Assembly: GCA_963921195.1 (NCBI GenBank)
Contig: OY992539.1
Location: 96,108,964 to 96,172,963, forward strand
Direction of reading: 5' to 3'
DNA from: Pegoplata infirma
Taxonomy: Eukaryota > Arthropoda > Insecta > Diptera > Anthomyiidae
Length of the DNA stretch: 64,000 nucleotides
Positions within the stretch are counted from its first letter, which is position 1. Each line of letters starts with the position of its first letter. A program made the position numbers and the translations under genes. The notes under the pieces were generated by a model. The model searched no databases, had not been told where the DNA came from, and saw only the letters and a program-made list of their open reading frames with translations. Shown piece by piece: positions 43,765 to 53,819 of this stretch.

Positions 43765-44590
43765 CACAAGTGAGAGTGCTAAATTCTACTGTTAAACCTA
43801 CACTCAAAAAAATAAAACTGTAAAGTTAACAAATTTTTTTTTGTTAACTCAAGTTTACTGGCTTTTTAGCAAATTTTTAGTTAAAATCAGCATTTTAACT
43901 ACTTTTTTTAGTTAAGTTCAATTTACGAAATTACTAATTTTGAACAAATTTTGAATTAATTTTTTTTGTTGACTTCAAAACTGAGTTTACGAATTTTTAC
44001 TAATTAATGTGCTGATTTTTCGTAACAAATTTGTTAAGTGAAATTTCTTGTGTAGCCTCCTACGCAAATCTCATAAGTTCTACTTAAGCTGATGAAAAAA
44101 CAGAAAAAATAAACTTAAAATTTTTTACAAAATATTTTGTAAATTTTAGTTTACGAAAGTTAACAAAAAGTTTAGCAGAATTCAACTAATTTTTTTGTTA
44201 ATATATGTACATAAAAACGTTACGAAATTTCAGCAAAATTTTTAGTTAAAGTTACGGTTTTTTTTGCTACATTCATTGTACGAAAAGTTAGCTAAATATT
44301 TTTAGTTAAATTAACTAAAAATTTAGTAGGCCCAAAATCAGGTGCTTTTTTAGTTAAATTTAACTAAATTTTTTGCTAACTTTACAGTTTTTTTTTTTTG
44401 AGTGTACAAAATGTTAAAGTGAAAAAAAAGTTCGATGGGGTAGTTTTTTTTGGGTGGTGTGTTTCGGTAGGGGACACCTTCCCTCCCGCCATAAATGATA
44501 ACAAATTTATTTATTATGATTTTTGCACTAAAGTGATACAATTGACGAATTTCGCGTACGTCTATCTTTCCCACATATGCATAATCAGTA
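43765..44590 (+). mobile_element. DINE-1-like fragment split by the inverted MITE
   Basis: CACAAGTGAGAGTGCTAAAT before the MITE; after it, CAAAATGTTAAAGTG, GTAGGGGACACCTTCCCTCC and CATAAATGATAACAAATTTA. The arrangement parallels 3668-3830. Confidence 0.5.
43801..44404. repeat. MITE, 604 bp, CACTCAAAAAAA ends, inverted copy
   Basis: Reverse complement of 43081-43674 along its length. For example, AAATCAGGTGCTTTTTTAGT near 44335 pairs with ACTAAAAAAACACCTGATTT near 43129. TA on both sides (43799-43800, 44405-44406). The two copies are only 126 bp apart. Confidence 0.88.
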
Positions 44591-46055
44591 CTGTCGAAGG
44601 CTCCCCAGGTTGTTGATGGTAGTTTTTGGATGATGTTTTTTTTTTTTACTTTAAGCCAACTCTCAGGGGATGCCCCTACTGCAATGCATTGTATTGGTAT
44701 TATGGAAATATGTTATGGGGAAAAGGATAGAGGAAGTAGTAGTGTTTGTGGACATTTAATTTGAATTTTTCCAAATTGTACCTGACTGGGAAGACGTTTG
44801 CGTTGAGTTTACTCCCAATACGGCTAGTTCGACCGAAAAACGAATTTTCTCTGTAATGCGTTGTGCGTTTCGTTGGACAGTCGACAACGAACGGATGTGA
44901 TCTGCTGGATAGGCGAGTACTACGGGTATGCACCCGCGTCTCAGTGATGAGTCGCCTATCTCAACTAAACACTTCCCGTGGCAATATCGGTAGAACAATG
45001 ATGCACAACCAATATTCCGACGATGCTCCAATGAGTCAAAAGAGCTGGATACCTTACTATCATTGATAAGCTTCAGCGCACTCCTTTGCACCCGATCCAA
45101 AAGCTTCAAGATAGACCTTGAAGCACCTGCCCAGATATGGGAGTTGCATTCCATCTTCAGTCGGTTATAAGCGGTATAAATAGTGAGGAGATCTAGACCT
45201 TTTCAAGAAACCAAGACACTTGAATGTTTCTTTCTACACTTGAAAAACATTACATTGAATTCTATCCAGAGTTACGCCTTGGTATTTTGGAGAAGGAAAT
45301 TTGTTGATGTTATCATCAAGTTTTACAGTGAGCTTTGCATCCGCCTGGTCATTGTTTAGATGGAAGCATGAAACCTCAGTAAATTCTTGGAGAAGGTTGG
45401 TGGTAGATCATGTGTTTATAAGTCAAATTGCAGCGGTGCACAGAACCCTGGTGGAGACCATTGTTAAGTTTACATTGTCTACTATGTTTGTTATCTAGAT
45501 CGACTTTGAAATGTCTATCACTTAACATGTTGTTGAGTAGGGCTGCCGTTCTTTTGCAGGGAATGACTTTTCGAAACTTGTATATAATGCCATCTTTCCA
45601 TACAGTGTCATATGCTGCTTTAAAATCTTTAAAGTCCACTGAAGTTTTAAGTTTGTCTTGAAAACAGGATTTAATGAAGGTGGTGAGAGCGAGTACTTGG
45701 TCGGAGCAGCTTCTCCCAGATCGAAAACCTCTTTGTTCCAACGGTATAATGTTGTTGTTTATAAAGGGCTCTATTTTATTGTATACAAGTCTTTCAAGAA
45801 CCTTGTAGATTACACAGAGCAAACCAATTGGACGGTTTGACATTTTTGGCTTCACATTTTTCAACAGTGCTAAGATTTTAGATCTTTTTAGTGCGGATGG
45901 TATGTGTCCAGTAAGCATAATATAAGAATAAAACTGAGACAGCCATTTTTTGAAATTCATTCCACTATGCATAGAGAACTCCGGAAAAACATCATCAGCA
46001 TCTGCAGAATTTCCTGTTTTTAGCTGTCGTAAAGCGCAATCAACTTCCTCGAGAC

Positions 46056-46373
46056 CAATGGTTCCCAACCTTTGATTCTCGCCCCACTGGGGGGCAATTT
46101 GAATGCTTCAGCAACGAGCAAATTTTTAAGATTTTTTTGTTAATTAAACAAAAAAAAATATTATTTTAGTTAAATTTTTTAGTTGATAGTTGAAAACTTT
46201 TTCATTAACATTGTTTAAACGATGATTTAAACAAAAATTTTGCTTAACCACGAGTAAATTTTGAATTTTAAAACAAATTTAAAAATTAACAAATTTTTCG
46301 TGGGTGTAGGGGGGACATTATAGAATTTTAACTTAAAAGTGGGGCATGGCGCAAAAAAGGTTGGGAACCATTG
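46056..46373. mobile_element. hAT-type MITE, 318 bp, CAATGGTTCCCAACC ends
   Basis: CAATGGTTCCCAACCTTT and AAAAAGGTTGGGAACCATTG. The 8-bp flanks CTCGAGAC (46048-46055) and CTCTAGAC (46374-46381) match at 7 of 8. The same terminal motif is typical of many animal hAT elements. Confidence 0.9.
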
Positions 46374-46475
46374 CTCTAGACTAAATGGGCCCGAAAAATT
46401 TGGAATATTTTGGACATTACTTTTTAACGCTTTGAGCTTCTTTTTGGTGGCGGTAGTTTCACTTTTATCTGATTC

Positions 46476-47008
46476 TAGTGTCCGACCGAATACACATTTT
46501 TTGGCCGAAGCCAAAGCCGAATATTCGGCCAAATTTTCACTATTCAGCCGAATATTCGGCCAAATTTTCACTATTTAGCCGAATATTCGGCCAAATTTTC
46601 ACTATTCGACCGAAAACGAAGCCGAATATTTAAAAAAAATATATTTATTTAGTAAAATCAATAAAAAAAGTGAAATTCGACTTGGCGGAATTCACAAATG
46701 TATACAAATGTTGTCTAAAATGAATTTTATATTTAACAAAAAACTTTTTTTTCGACTTTTTTGTAAAACAATTTTTCTTGAGTGTAAATTTTTTTCGAGC
46801 GAAAAATTTTTTGGAGTTTAAAATTTTGTTTTAGCTGCAAAACCACTTGGTAAAATTTTTGTTTGGCTTACTAATGTGATTCAAAGTGTTTTTAGTATGT
46901 TTTCAACACGTGAGTGCAAATTTTATACAATTATTCGGTATTCGGCCAAAAATATGGCCGAAGCCGAATAGTGGCCGAAGCCAGAGCCGAATATTCGGTC
47001 GGACACTA
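46476..47008. mobile_element. hAT-type MITE, 533 bp, TAGTGTCCGACC ends
   Basis: TAGTGTCCGACCGAATACAC and GAATATTCGGTCGGACACTA. Flanks TCTGATTC and CTGATTTC agree with one indel. Internal CCGAATATTCGGCCAAATTT is repeated three times. Contains a piece of long-subfamily DINE (AAATTCGACTTGGCGGAATT) at its centre. Confidence 0.88.
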
Positions 47009-47222
47009 CTGATTTCATCTAAGTTGTCTTCTTGATGTTTAATGCTATGTCGCCTGGAACGATTGCGGATTTAGTTGTTGCTATCGGTGTGCTACTGCCT
47101 AATTTCCAAAGAAGGTTGCATTTACAGCTCGAATGTGTAAAGTTTTTATTTTCGACAGTGCCATTTCAAAGTTCAGCAGTTCTTCGTTACTTTCATCAGA
47201 CCAGCCTGGTATGGTTTGCTTA

Positions 47223-47703
47223 CACACAAAAAAAAACCTTGTCAAATTACTAGAAAAAGTCTCGAAATCCCATTTTATCAATATTTGACAGTTTTCCTTG
47301 TTTTTTAACAAACAATTTTTGATCGAAATTTAATTTTTTTGTAATTTATTAATTTTACATTTTTTTTTTTGTAATTTTACAAATTTCAATGTTTTTTTTA
47401 CAAAAAAAATAGTAAATTCAAGAGAATTCTTTGTTAGTTTTATTGCGCCAAAAAAGTTGTTAATTTATTGGTAAAAAACTGTTAAAACTATAAAAAAGCT
47501 CGTAATTTTTACTAGAAATTCTCGTAAAATAAGACGTAGCAAAAAATATAGTAAAGTTACGAAACCTCCTTGGTAACAATCTTGTAAAATTACAAAATTA
47601 TTGCTAAAAAGCTTGTAACCTTACAAGGAATTCTTGTTAAATAGGAGGAAGCAAAAAAAAAAATCAAACTTTTCTTGTCATTTTACAAGTTTTTTTTTGA
47701 GTG
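47223..47703. repeat. MITE, 481 bp, CACACAAAAAAA/TTTTTTTGAGTG ends, TA duplication
   Basis: CACACAAAAAAAAACCTTGT(CAAATTAC) and CTTGTCATTTTACAAG followed by TTTTTTTTGAGTG, with TA on both sides. Interior GTAATTTTAC, CTTGTAAAATTAC repeats. Ends resemble the CACTCAAAAA family but the interiors differ. Confidence 0.75.
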
Positions 47704-47705
47704 TA

Positions 47706-47990
47706 CGGAAACCTGTGCGATGTCTGTCCGACCGTCCGATTGTACGTTTGAAAGAAAATAAAAGAGCTAGTCTCCTGAAGTTTGGCACGAATATGTGTTA
47801 TGGTTATAGGCCAGTAAAATTCGTAAATGGGCTAAATCGGACTAGGGGGAAAAGTTCCCCCGTGTAGAACTTATGCAATCCCAGAAATACAACAATTTTT
47901 TTTAAAAGTTTTTCGTTTATTTGTTCAACAAATGAAACATTTTTGTTCCATATGAAGTTGGACCAAGGGGACTAAACAATACCATTTTTT
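47706..47990 (-). mobile_element. DINE-1-like fragment
   Basis: GATGTCTGTCCGACCGTCCG core, AAAGAGCTAGTCTCCTGAAG, TTTGGCACGAATATGTGTTA, AAATCGGACTAGGGGGAAAA and TTGTTCCATATGAAGTTGGA. The GGGGTCC part on the left is missing because of the adjoining MITE. Confidence 0.6.
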
Positions 47991-48054
47991 TCGGCCCATC
48001 CCCTTATAGTAGCATGGTTAAACACAAATATCAAAAACATGTATATAAATTTTT

Positions 48055-48275
48055 AAACATTTGTTTCCTCTGGTCCGATTTTGCCCATTTACGAACTTAC
48101 CAGCCAAAACTTCAGAGGTCTATCTCCATTAGTTTTGACTGCGTCGTGTCTTCCACAGACAAACGGGCGAAAGGACATCGCTAAAAATACTTTATGGAAT
48201 CCCTGTCCGATATTTTAAACACAAAATTACAATGTGGAAATATCCCCATACTGTGGTTGTAGGATATAAAAATTA
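48055..48275 (+). mobile_element. DINE-1-like fragment
   Basis: CCTCTGGTCCGATTTTGCCC, TTTTGACTGCGTCGTGTCTT, CCACAGACAAACGGGCGAAA, TCCCCATACTGTGGTTGTAG and GATATAAAAA. Diverged copy. Confidence 0.6.
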
Positions 48276-49317
48276 TTTTAAACAATTTTTTAGTTCAGTC
48301 TCTTAATATCTCACCACATAGTTATGGATATTTGAATTTTCAAAATGAAGACAGCATTCGAAATTGATCTGGCAACAGTGGTTGCTGTTGCTGGTTGTGA
48401 TTGTGCTGTTGTTGCCCCCATACATAGATAAGATCGTTTGGATTTGTGGAAATCTTTAAAACTCATCACGTTATCATCAAAAACAGAAGCGGCACTGACT
48501 AGAACAGTTTCATCAATAACAAATTTGTGTTGTCTCTTTTGTTTTTTGTATTATTGAGTCTGGAAAAATAAAAATATTGAATGCGCGCTTCTACAAAAAG
48601 TAACATAGACACGCGATATAATGAGCTTAACTGATTATGAGGGAGAACAACTATTTATACTATATTTAAAAAAAAAAAAGAGTAAAATGAATGAAAGCAG
48701 TGATAAGATTTTATTTCTTTATACCCTACAAAATTATGTGGTTGAGGACGCAACAGGTTCAAATAAATGAGTGCAATATATGACATTGTCAAAGGTTAGG
48801 AACCTTTGTATCTTAAAGTTTTACACGACATTGTGCCATGCAATATATTCATCAGCTAGAACAATGATTCCGGAAACACATTGAAGGTTTAAAACCCAAT
48901 TTTACACCAATGTCTGTGATATCCTAGACAATGGGATAGTATAAAAATATTTTTGTGATCTTGATCAGAAAAAAAATCGTGGGTGATCGTGCGTAAGCAA
49001 TATTTTTATTTCGTGATGGTGAGCGTGCGTGAGTGAAAATTCACTCATACGCCCATCTCTAATACAAATCATTCTTCCGATATTCACATAATTCGCTCAA
49101 AATTCATTAAAATTGGAAATATTTAATTAAAAGTTTGTTTGTAGGTCTCAAATTAAACGTGTACTTTGGTAACCTCATCAAATCTTAATATAATTGGGCC
49201 ACTTTTGGACTTTGTTCATTTCGTGATCCTGTTTCCTTTAAAAGGGACTTCAAAGTTTTAGAGAATTAAACTTTTGTAAAATATTTTTATTTGCCGCCTG
49301 TGATTGTTAAAAAGCTA
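48276..49317. other. Unclassified, with a TAGAGATGGGC-family end
   Basis: 48960-49073 (GTGATCGTGCGTAAGC, GTGAGCGTGCGTGAGTGAAA, CATACGCCCATCTCTA) is the right end of the hAT family seen at 57602-58088. The rest, including a CAAAGGTTAGGAACCTTTG palindrome near 48796, is unclassified. No gene. Confidence 0.5.
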
Positions 49318-49385
49318 CTAATGTATTGCATTAGTAGGGGGCATCCCCTGAGTGTTGGCTCAAAGTAAAAAGTATAAATTTTTCC
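49318..49385 (+). mobile_element. 3'-terminal LINE fragment
   Basis: GTATTGCATTAGTAGGGGGC, ATCCCCTGAGTGTTGGCTCA, AAGTAAAAAG: the 3' end also found at 41085-41145 and, inverted, at 44640-44700. A 5'-truncated insertion. Confidence 0.7.
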
Positions 49386-49773
49386 AAGTGTTGAGCCTCA
49401 GATTGGTTTAGCTTGTCGTGTATGATTCGCCGGATCAATTCCCACATGAAATAAATTTTCATAGGAAATGTCTCGACATCTCCTTTTATCCAACATACGT
49501 GAGAGCTTTTATCTAACGTACTTCAGAGCTAGCGTCAGCAGTCACTTTAAACCTAGGATGATGACTTTCGGCCCTAAAATTCTGCAACTACACAGAAAAA
49601 AAAAATTAATTTAATTAAAAAATTCGTAGATTTAATTAAAAAATTAATTAAATCCGGATCAATCACTAAAATGCGCATATAAATTAAAAATATTTGTATG
49701 TCGTTAATTAATAAATGGATATTTTGTTAATTAAAAACTTAATACTATGAATAAAAAAATTTAATTAAAATAA
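49386..49773. other. Unclassified, then TTAATTAAA-rich MITE-like stretch
   Basis: 49386-49590 is mixed sequence without a recognised gene. From about 49591 (ACACAGAAAAAAAAAATTAA) to 49773 the sequence is TTAATTAAA-rich and its right side (TTTAATTAAAATAACACTGTG) partly complements its left side, suggesting a small element that abuts or overlaps the next one. Confidence 0.4.
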
Positions 49774-50109
49774 CACTGTGGAAAAAATTCAGGTTAGCAA
49801 AAGTTAGGTCGATTCTGAGAGTGAGGGGTGAAAATAGAGGCTAACCCAGCAAAACTTAGATTACCAAATAAGGTATAAAATAAGGTATAGGATCTCTTAT
49901 TTTATACATTGCAGCATTGATGATTTTAACAGGCGATGAGACTCAAAGTAATGCATCCACATTATCACAAAGAATACCAGTAAGGTATAAAATAAGTCAT
50001 AAATTTATAACGAAGAATACGAGTAAGGTGTAAAATATATGATATTTTATAGGTTACGAGAAATGAAATAATATGGCATACCAGAAGATAATATATAAGG
50101 TGTTACGAG

Positions 50110-50122
50110 TAGTGAAAAAGTA
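50110..50122. repeat. Target-site duplication of the LOA element, left copy
   Basis: TAGTGAAAAAGTA, 13 bp, identical to 55335-55347. It marks both ends of the retrotransposon and shows insertion by target-primed reverse transcription. Confidence 0.93.
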
Positions 50123-50225
50123 GGTTAGGTTAGGTTAGGTTGTAAGTGGCTGCTGACGTTTTACGTCAACACACGTAGACTCTGAGGTCCATTGTGATAC
50201 CACGGGATCGTAATAGGTTTCCCTA
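50123..50225 (-). other. LOA 3' UTR and CCTAA-repeat tail
   Basis: At 50121-50141 the plus strand reads TAGGTTAGGTTAGGTTGTAA, three units of TTAGG. The element's 3' end is therefore (AACCT)n. LOA copy 2 ends in the same repeats (59091-59125). A TGACGTAAAACGTCA stem is at 50156-50170, as expected of a small 3' UTR structure. Confidence 0.85.
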
Positions 50226-53200
50226 CTAGTCCCTGTCGTTAAACCAGTTTGAGCTTCTTATGAAACTCCTTAGATGTTGAATTTTGACATCCGACAAATC
50301 TGAAAGATCGTACAGCTCCCTAGATCCCAGTGAAGCAAGTCGCTGACCAGAAAGTGCCGGGCAATGGCAAATAAAGTGTTCGATAGTTTCCAACTCCTCT
50401 TCATCCATGCAACTTCGGCAAAAGTCATTCGACGGCACATTTAACCGCTCTGCGTGCTTCCCTATAAGACAGTGTCCGGTAATTATAGAAACCACCGTTG
50501 AAATCTCTCCTCTTGGAAGCGATATCAGCTCACTTGTGCGCCCCTGATTAAGAGAAGGCCAAATCAGTCGTGTTGTCTCACACGTCCATCCATTTGCCCA
50601 TCTTTGATTAGTCTCCGTCGCAGAACAAAGCCGTAGGTTTTGCTTGCAAGTTTCTAGAGGCGTACCAACACATTCCAATTCTGTTGGAACCTGTAAGGTA
50701 GTTCCTAGTCTTGCAAGCTCATCGGCTTTGCAATTCCCTGGAATGTCTCTGTGCCCTGGGACCCATATGAGTCGTATGTTAAACTGCTTGGCCATCTCAT
50801 TTAAAGACGTGCGGCAGTTAAGGGCAGATCTTGTTTTCAGAAACATTGAATCCAGGGACTTGACCGCGGCTTGACTGTCAGTATAGATGTTGACTGCGGT
50901 TGTAGACAAGACATTGCAGCTCAACCAGTCAGCCACTTCTTTTATTGCCAGCATCTCTGCCTGGTAAACACTGCAATGATCTGGCAATCTACGAGCCAGG
51001 CTCAACCCAAGCTCTTCCGAATAGACTCCAAAGCCCACTTGTTCGTGCAGCCTCGATCCATCTGTGTAAAAATTTATGGTAGCTCCACTACCCGGAGTAT
51101 CCCCCATCCAAGACTCCCTGGATGGTATCATAGTGGTAAAGTGGCGCTCAAAGAGGCTCAAAGAGGGAGCACAGTCCACATTTTGTGGTATTGTTATCTT
51201 TTTCAAGATTGCGCTATGGCCACAATCACTGCTCCTCCATTGCAGCGTGCTATTAAGTCGAATTGCCGATGCAGCCGCATACTGCCTACCCAATATGTCC
51301 AAGGGTATCAGGTGAAGGAGGATTTCTAATGCAGCCGTAGGTGTAGTACGAAGAGCACCAGTGATGCACATTGACGCCATTCTCTGTACCTTCGTGATAA
51401 AGACAAAGTTCGCTTTTGTTTCCAAAGCAGGCCACCAGACAATGATTCCATACAGCAAAATTGGACGCACCACTGCTGTATAGATCCAATGAACGACTTG
51501 AGGGCTAAAACCCCATCGTTTTCCAATGGCCCTTTTACAGGAATACAAAGCAATCGTTGCTTTTCTCACCCGTTCCTCAATATTACGCCTGAAATTCAGC
51601 TTCCTATCTAGAAATACTCCAAGATACTTGGCTCCATCTGAGAAGGTGATTTCAGTACCGTCCAGAGAAATAGGATCAAAAGCAGGAATCTTATTTTTCC
51701 TTGTAAACAAAACAAGCTCTGTTTTACTAGGATTAACTCCTAGGCCACAGTCTCTTGCCCATTTAGACAGATCTTTCAGAGAACCCTGAAGAATGTCCCG
51801 CAATGTTGGCAGATGCTTCCCCTTTACCGCTATCGCGACATCGTCAGCATATGCGATAACATGACAACCACGTGCTTCTAGAGATAGTAGCATTGAATTC
51901 AGTGCCAGGTTCCAAAGAAGCGGCGAAAGAACACCTCCTTGTGGTGTGCCCCTATTGACAAATCGAGATATGACGGACGCTCCCAATTCAGACGTTATAC
52001 GTCTATTGGCAAGTAGGTTTTCCACCATTAAAACGATTTCACGCTTTACTCCCAGACCAGACAATGCCAATATTATCGATTCTGGAATGACATTATTAAA
52101 AGCCCCCTCAATATCAAGAAAGGCCACCATAGTGTACTCCTTTACCGAAAGCGATCTCTCGATGGTACCAACGAGCTCATGAAGAGCTGTTTCCGTTGAT
52201 CGTCCCTTGCTGTATGCATGTTGCTTTGTCGAAAGCAACCTCGGGTCAATCACTCTACGCAAATATGAGTCTATCATTCGTTCCATTGTCTTTAACAAAA
52301 AAGAAGACAGACTAATTGGTCTGAAATCCTTCGGAGCTGTGTGGGAACTTTTCCCAGCCTTCGGGATAAATACGACTCTGGTATCCCTCCATTTTAAAGG
52401 AATATACGACCAATTGATGCATGCTGTGTATAGATTATACAGCAACGGGGCTATATAGTCCAACACTTGCTGCAACTCAGCCGGGATTATACCATCAGGT
52501 CCCGGAGATTTATAGGGCCTGAAGCTTTTTATCGCCCAGATTAATGTTGGCATATTTATTATTTCCGAAGCAATTTCAGATGCTTGGGCGTCAGAACGTT
52601 CCAAAGCTTGAAACGGCGTCATGGAATTGCCCGGAAAATGCGTGTTTAAAAGGAGATCCAGCGACTCTCCACTGGAGGAAGACCACACCCCATTAGGATC
52701 TTTCAGGTATCCTAGGGTGCAAGGAGAAGAAGCCAGAACCTTGCGCAGCCTGGATGCCTCAGAAACGTCTTCTATGTTTCCACAGAAGTTTTTCCAAGAA
52801 TCACATTTGGCATTTCTGATCATCTTTTTATAACTCTTAAGTTGCAGCCTGTATGCAGACCAGTCCTCGTCCGCTCTTGAAAATTTAGCCTTATTAAAGA
52901 GCTTTCTGCAGGAATCTCTGCTCGTCTGCAACTCATTTGACCACCAAGGTGGCTTTTTTTTCCCTCTAGGCTTTGCAGAAGGGCAAGACGCATCCAGGCA
53001 CCTATTACAAACATTTGTTATATGGTCAACCAGACAGTCAATTTCCGCTAAACTATGCGGTTCAGATAGGGGTACTTCATCCAAAAGCAAAGAAAAAGTC
53101 TCCCTATATTTCACCCAGTTTGTTCTTCTCAGATTTCTAGAGACTGTCTCAACCGGGGCACGCTCCCTGAGTAAAAACTCAATGTACCGATGATCTGAGA

Positions 53201-53819
53201 AAGAATGCTCTTCCAAAACTCTCCAGTCATCAATTCTATCAGACAATGTATCTGATACAAGTGTTACGTCAAGAACCTCTTGCCGCGTACTTGTAACGAA
53301 AGTTGGTTCACTACCCTTGTTACAAATATACAGGTTAGTGCTTAACAAAAACTCCAAAAGTGATTCGCCTCTATCATTTGTGTCTGTACTACCCCATATC
53401 GAATGATGTGCATTAGCATCACAGCACACTAGTAACTGGTGTCCCCTAGATTCAGACTCCCGAATCAGACCGCCAACCTTCTCCGGGGGTATTGGCCCCG
53501 GATTAGGAAAATACGCAGAGGCGAGCCAAATAGATTTCCCATGAAGCTCTAAGCTAGCCGCTGTAACATCCATATCACTAAAAGTTGATAAAAAGAATAT
53601 ATTTAAGCCATTTTTCGCCAAGATGCAGGCTCTTGGTGAGCCCTCACCTTTGGCAACCATCAACTTAAACCCAGGGGTCTTCAATCCGCAAACCCTGCCA
53701 CCCCGCACCCAGGGCTCTTGGATAAAAACCAAGTCAACTGCTCCTGTCGTCAGGCGCAGCAATAGTGCAGCTGAGGCTGCCTTACAGTGATGGAGGTTTA
53801 TTTGTAGGAACCGCAACAT
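50226..53819 (-). CDS. LOA element ORF2 polyprotein (AP endonuclease - RT - RNase H - zinc knuckle)
   Basis: Open frame from 53957, but the likely start is the ATG at 53819, just before the endonuclease (MLRFLQINLHHCKAASAAL). This overlaps ORF1 by 38 nt in a different frame; the upstream 46 codons would be out of keeping with family starts. Numbering from 53957: endonuclease about 47-265 with VFIQEPWV, CCDANAHHSIWGS and SDHRYIEF; RT about 470-760 with KSPGPDGIIP, FLDIEGAFNNV, GTPQGGVLSPLLW and VIAYADDVAIAV (near residue 702); RNase H about 958-1080 with NFYTDGS, YQAEMLAIKEV, IYTDSQAAV and WVPGHRDIPGNCKADELA; and a C-terminal CRSCMDEEELETIEHFICHC knuckle near 1175. All catalytic residues expected of the family are seen. 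Probably translated after ORF1 by reinitiation or frameshift; that is inference. Confidence 0.93.
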   Translation of the reverse strand: MLRFLQINLHHCKAASAALLLRLTTGAVDLVFIQEPWVRGGRVCGLKTPGFKLMVAKGEGSPRACILAKNGLNIFFLSTFSDMDVTAASLELHGKSIWLASAYFPNPGPIPPEKVGGLIRESESRGHQLLVCCDANAHHSIWGSTDTNDRGESLLEFLLSTNLYICNKGSEPTFVTSTRQEVLDVTLVSDTLSDRIDDWRVLEEHSFSDHRYIEFLLRERAPVETVSRNLRRTNWVKYRETFSLLLDEVPLSEPHSLAEIDCLVDHITNVCNRCLDASCPSAKPRGKKKPPWWSNELQTSRDSCRKLFNKAKFSRADEDWSAYRLQLKSYKKMIRNAKCDSWKNFCGNIEDVSEASRLRKVLASSPCTLGYLKDPNGVWSSSSGESLDLLLNTHFPGNSMTPFQALERSDAQASEIASEIINMPTLIWAIKSFRPYKSPGPDGIIPAELQQVLDYIAPLLYNLYTACINWSYIPLKWRDTRVVFIPKAGKSSHTAPKDFRPISLSSFLLKTMERMIDSYLRRVIDPRLLSTKQHAYSKGRSTETALHELVGTIERSLSVKEYTMVAFLDIEGAFNNVIPESIILALSGLGVKREIVLMVENLLANRRITSELGASVISRFVNRGTPQGGVLSPLLWNLALNSMLLSLEARGCHVIAYADDVAIAVKGKHLPTLRDILQGSLKDLSKWARDCGLGVNPSKTELVLFTRKNKIPAFDPISLDGTEITFSDGAKYLGVFLDRKLNFRRNIEERVRKATIALYSCKRAIGKRWGFSPQVVHWIYTAVVRPILLYGIIVWWPALETKANFVFITKVQRMASMCITGALRTTPTAALEILLHLIPLDILGRQYAAASAIRLNSTLQWRSSDCGHSAILKKITIPQNVDCAPSLSLFERHFTTMIPSRESWMGDTPGSGATINFYTDGSRLHEQVGFGVYSEELGLSLARRLPDHCSVYQAEMLAIKEVADWLSCNVLSTTAVNIYTDSQAAVKSLDSMFLKTRSALNCRTSLNEMAKQFNIRLIWVPGHRDIPGNCKADELARLGTTLQVPTELECVGTPLETCKQNLRLCSATETNQRWANGWTCETTRLIWPSLNQGRTSELISLPRGEISTVVSIITGHCLIGKHAERLNVPSNDFCRSCMDEEELETIEHFICHCPALSGQRLASLGSRELYDLSDLSDVKIQHLRSFIRSSNWFNDRD

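Larger units (their letters stand above)
44640..47220 (-). pseudogene. LINE copy with RT, interrupted by two hAT MITEs
   Basis: From right to left: linker sequence with PGWSDESNEELLNFEMALSK (about 47100-47215); then RT (46068-45376, 230 open codons) with NRPIGLLCVIYKVLERLVYN, the catalytic-A block DFKAAYDTVWKDG and NGLHQGSV. The YADD region is missing by deletion. YQGVTLDR-type sequence (about 45270) and the C-terminus AGASRSILKLLDRVQRSALK, then SFDSLEHRRNIGCASLFYRY (45154-44756) follow. It ends in GCAGTAGGGGCATCCCC and an A-run near 44640. CR1/Jockey-like AP-endonuclease LINE; clade uncertain. Dead. Confidence 0.78.

Noticed and set aside
49845..50110. A left TAGAGATGGGC end to pair with the one at 55449
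   Set aside because: No such sequence found on the left of the LOA insertion, so the fragment at 55365-55449 is treated as one-ended.
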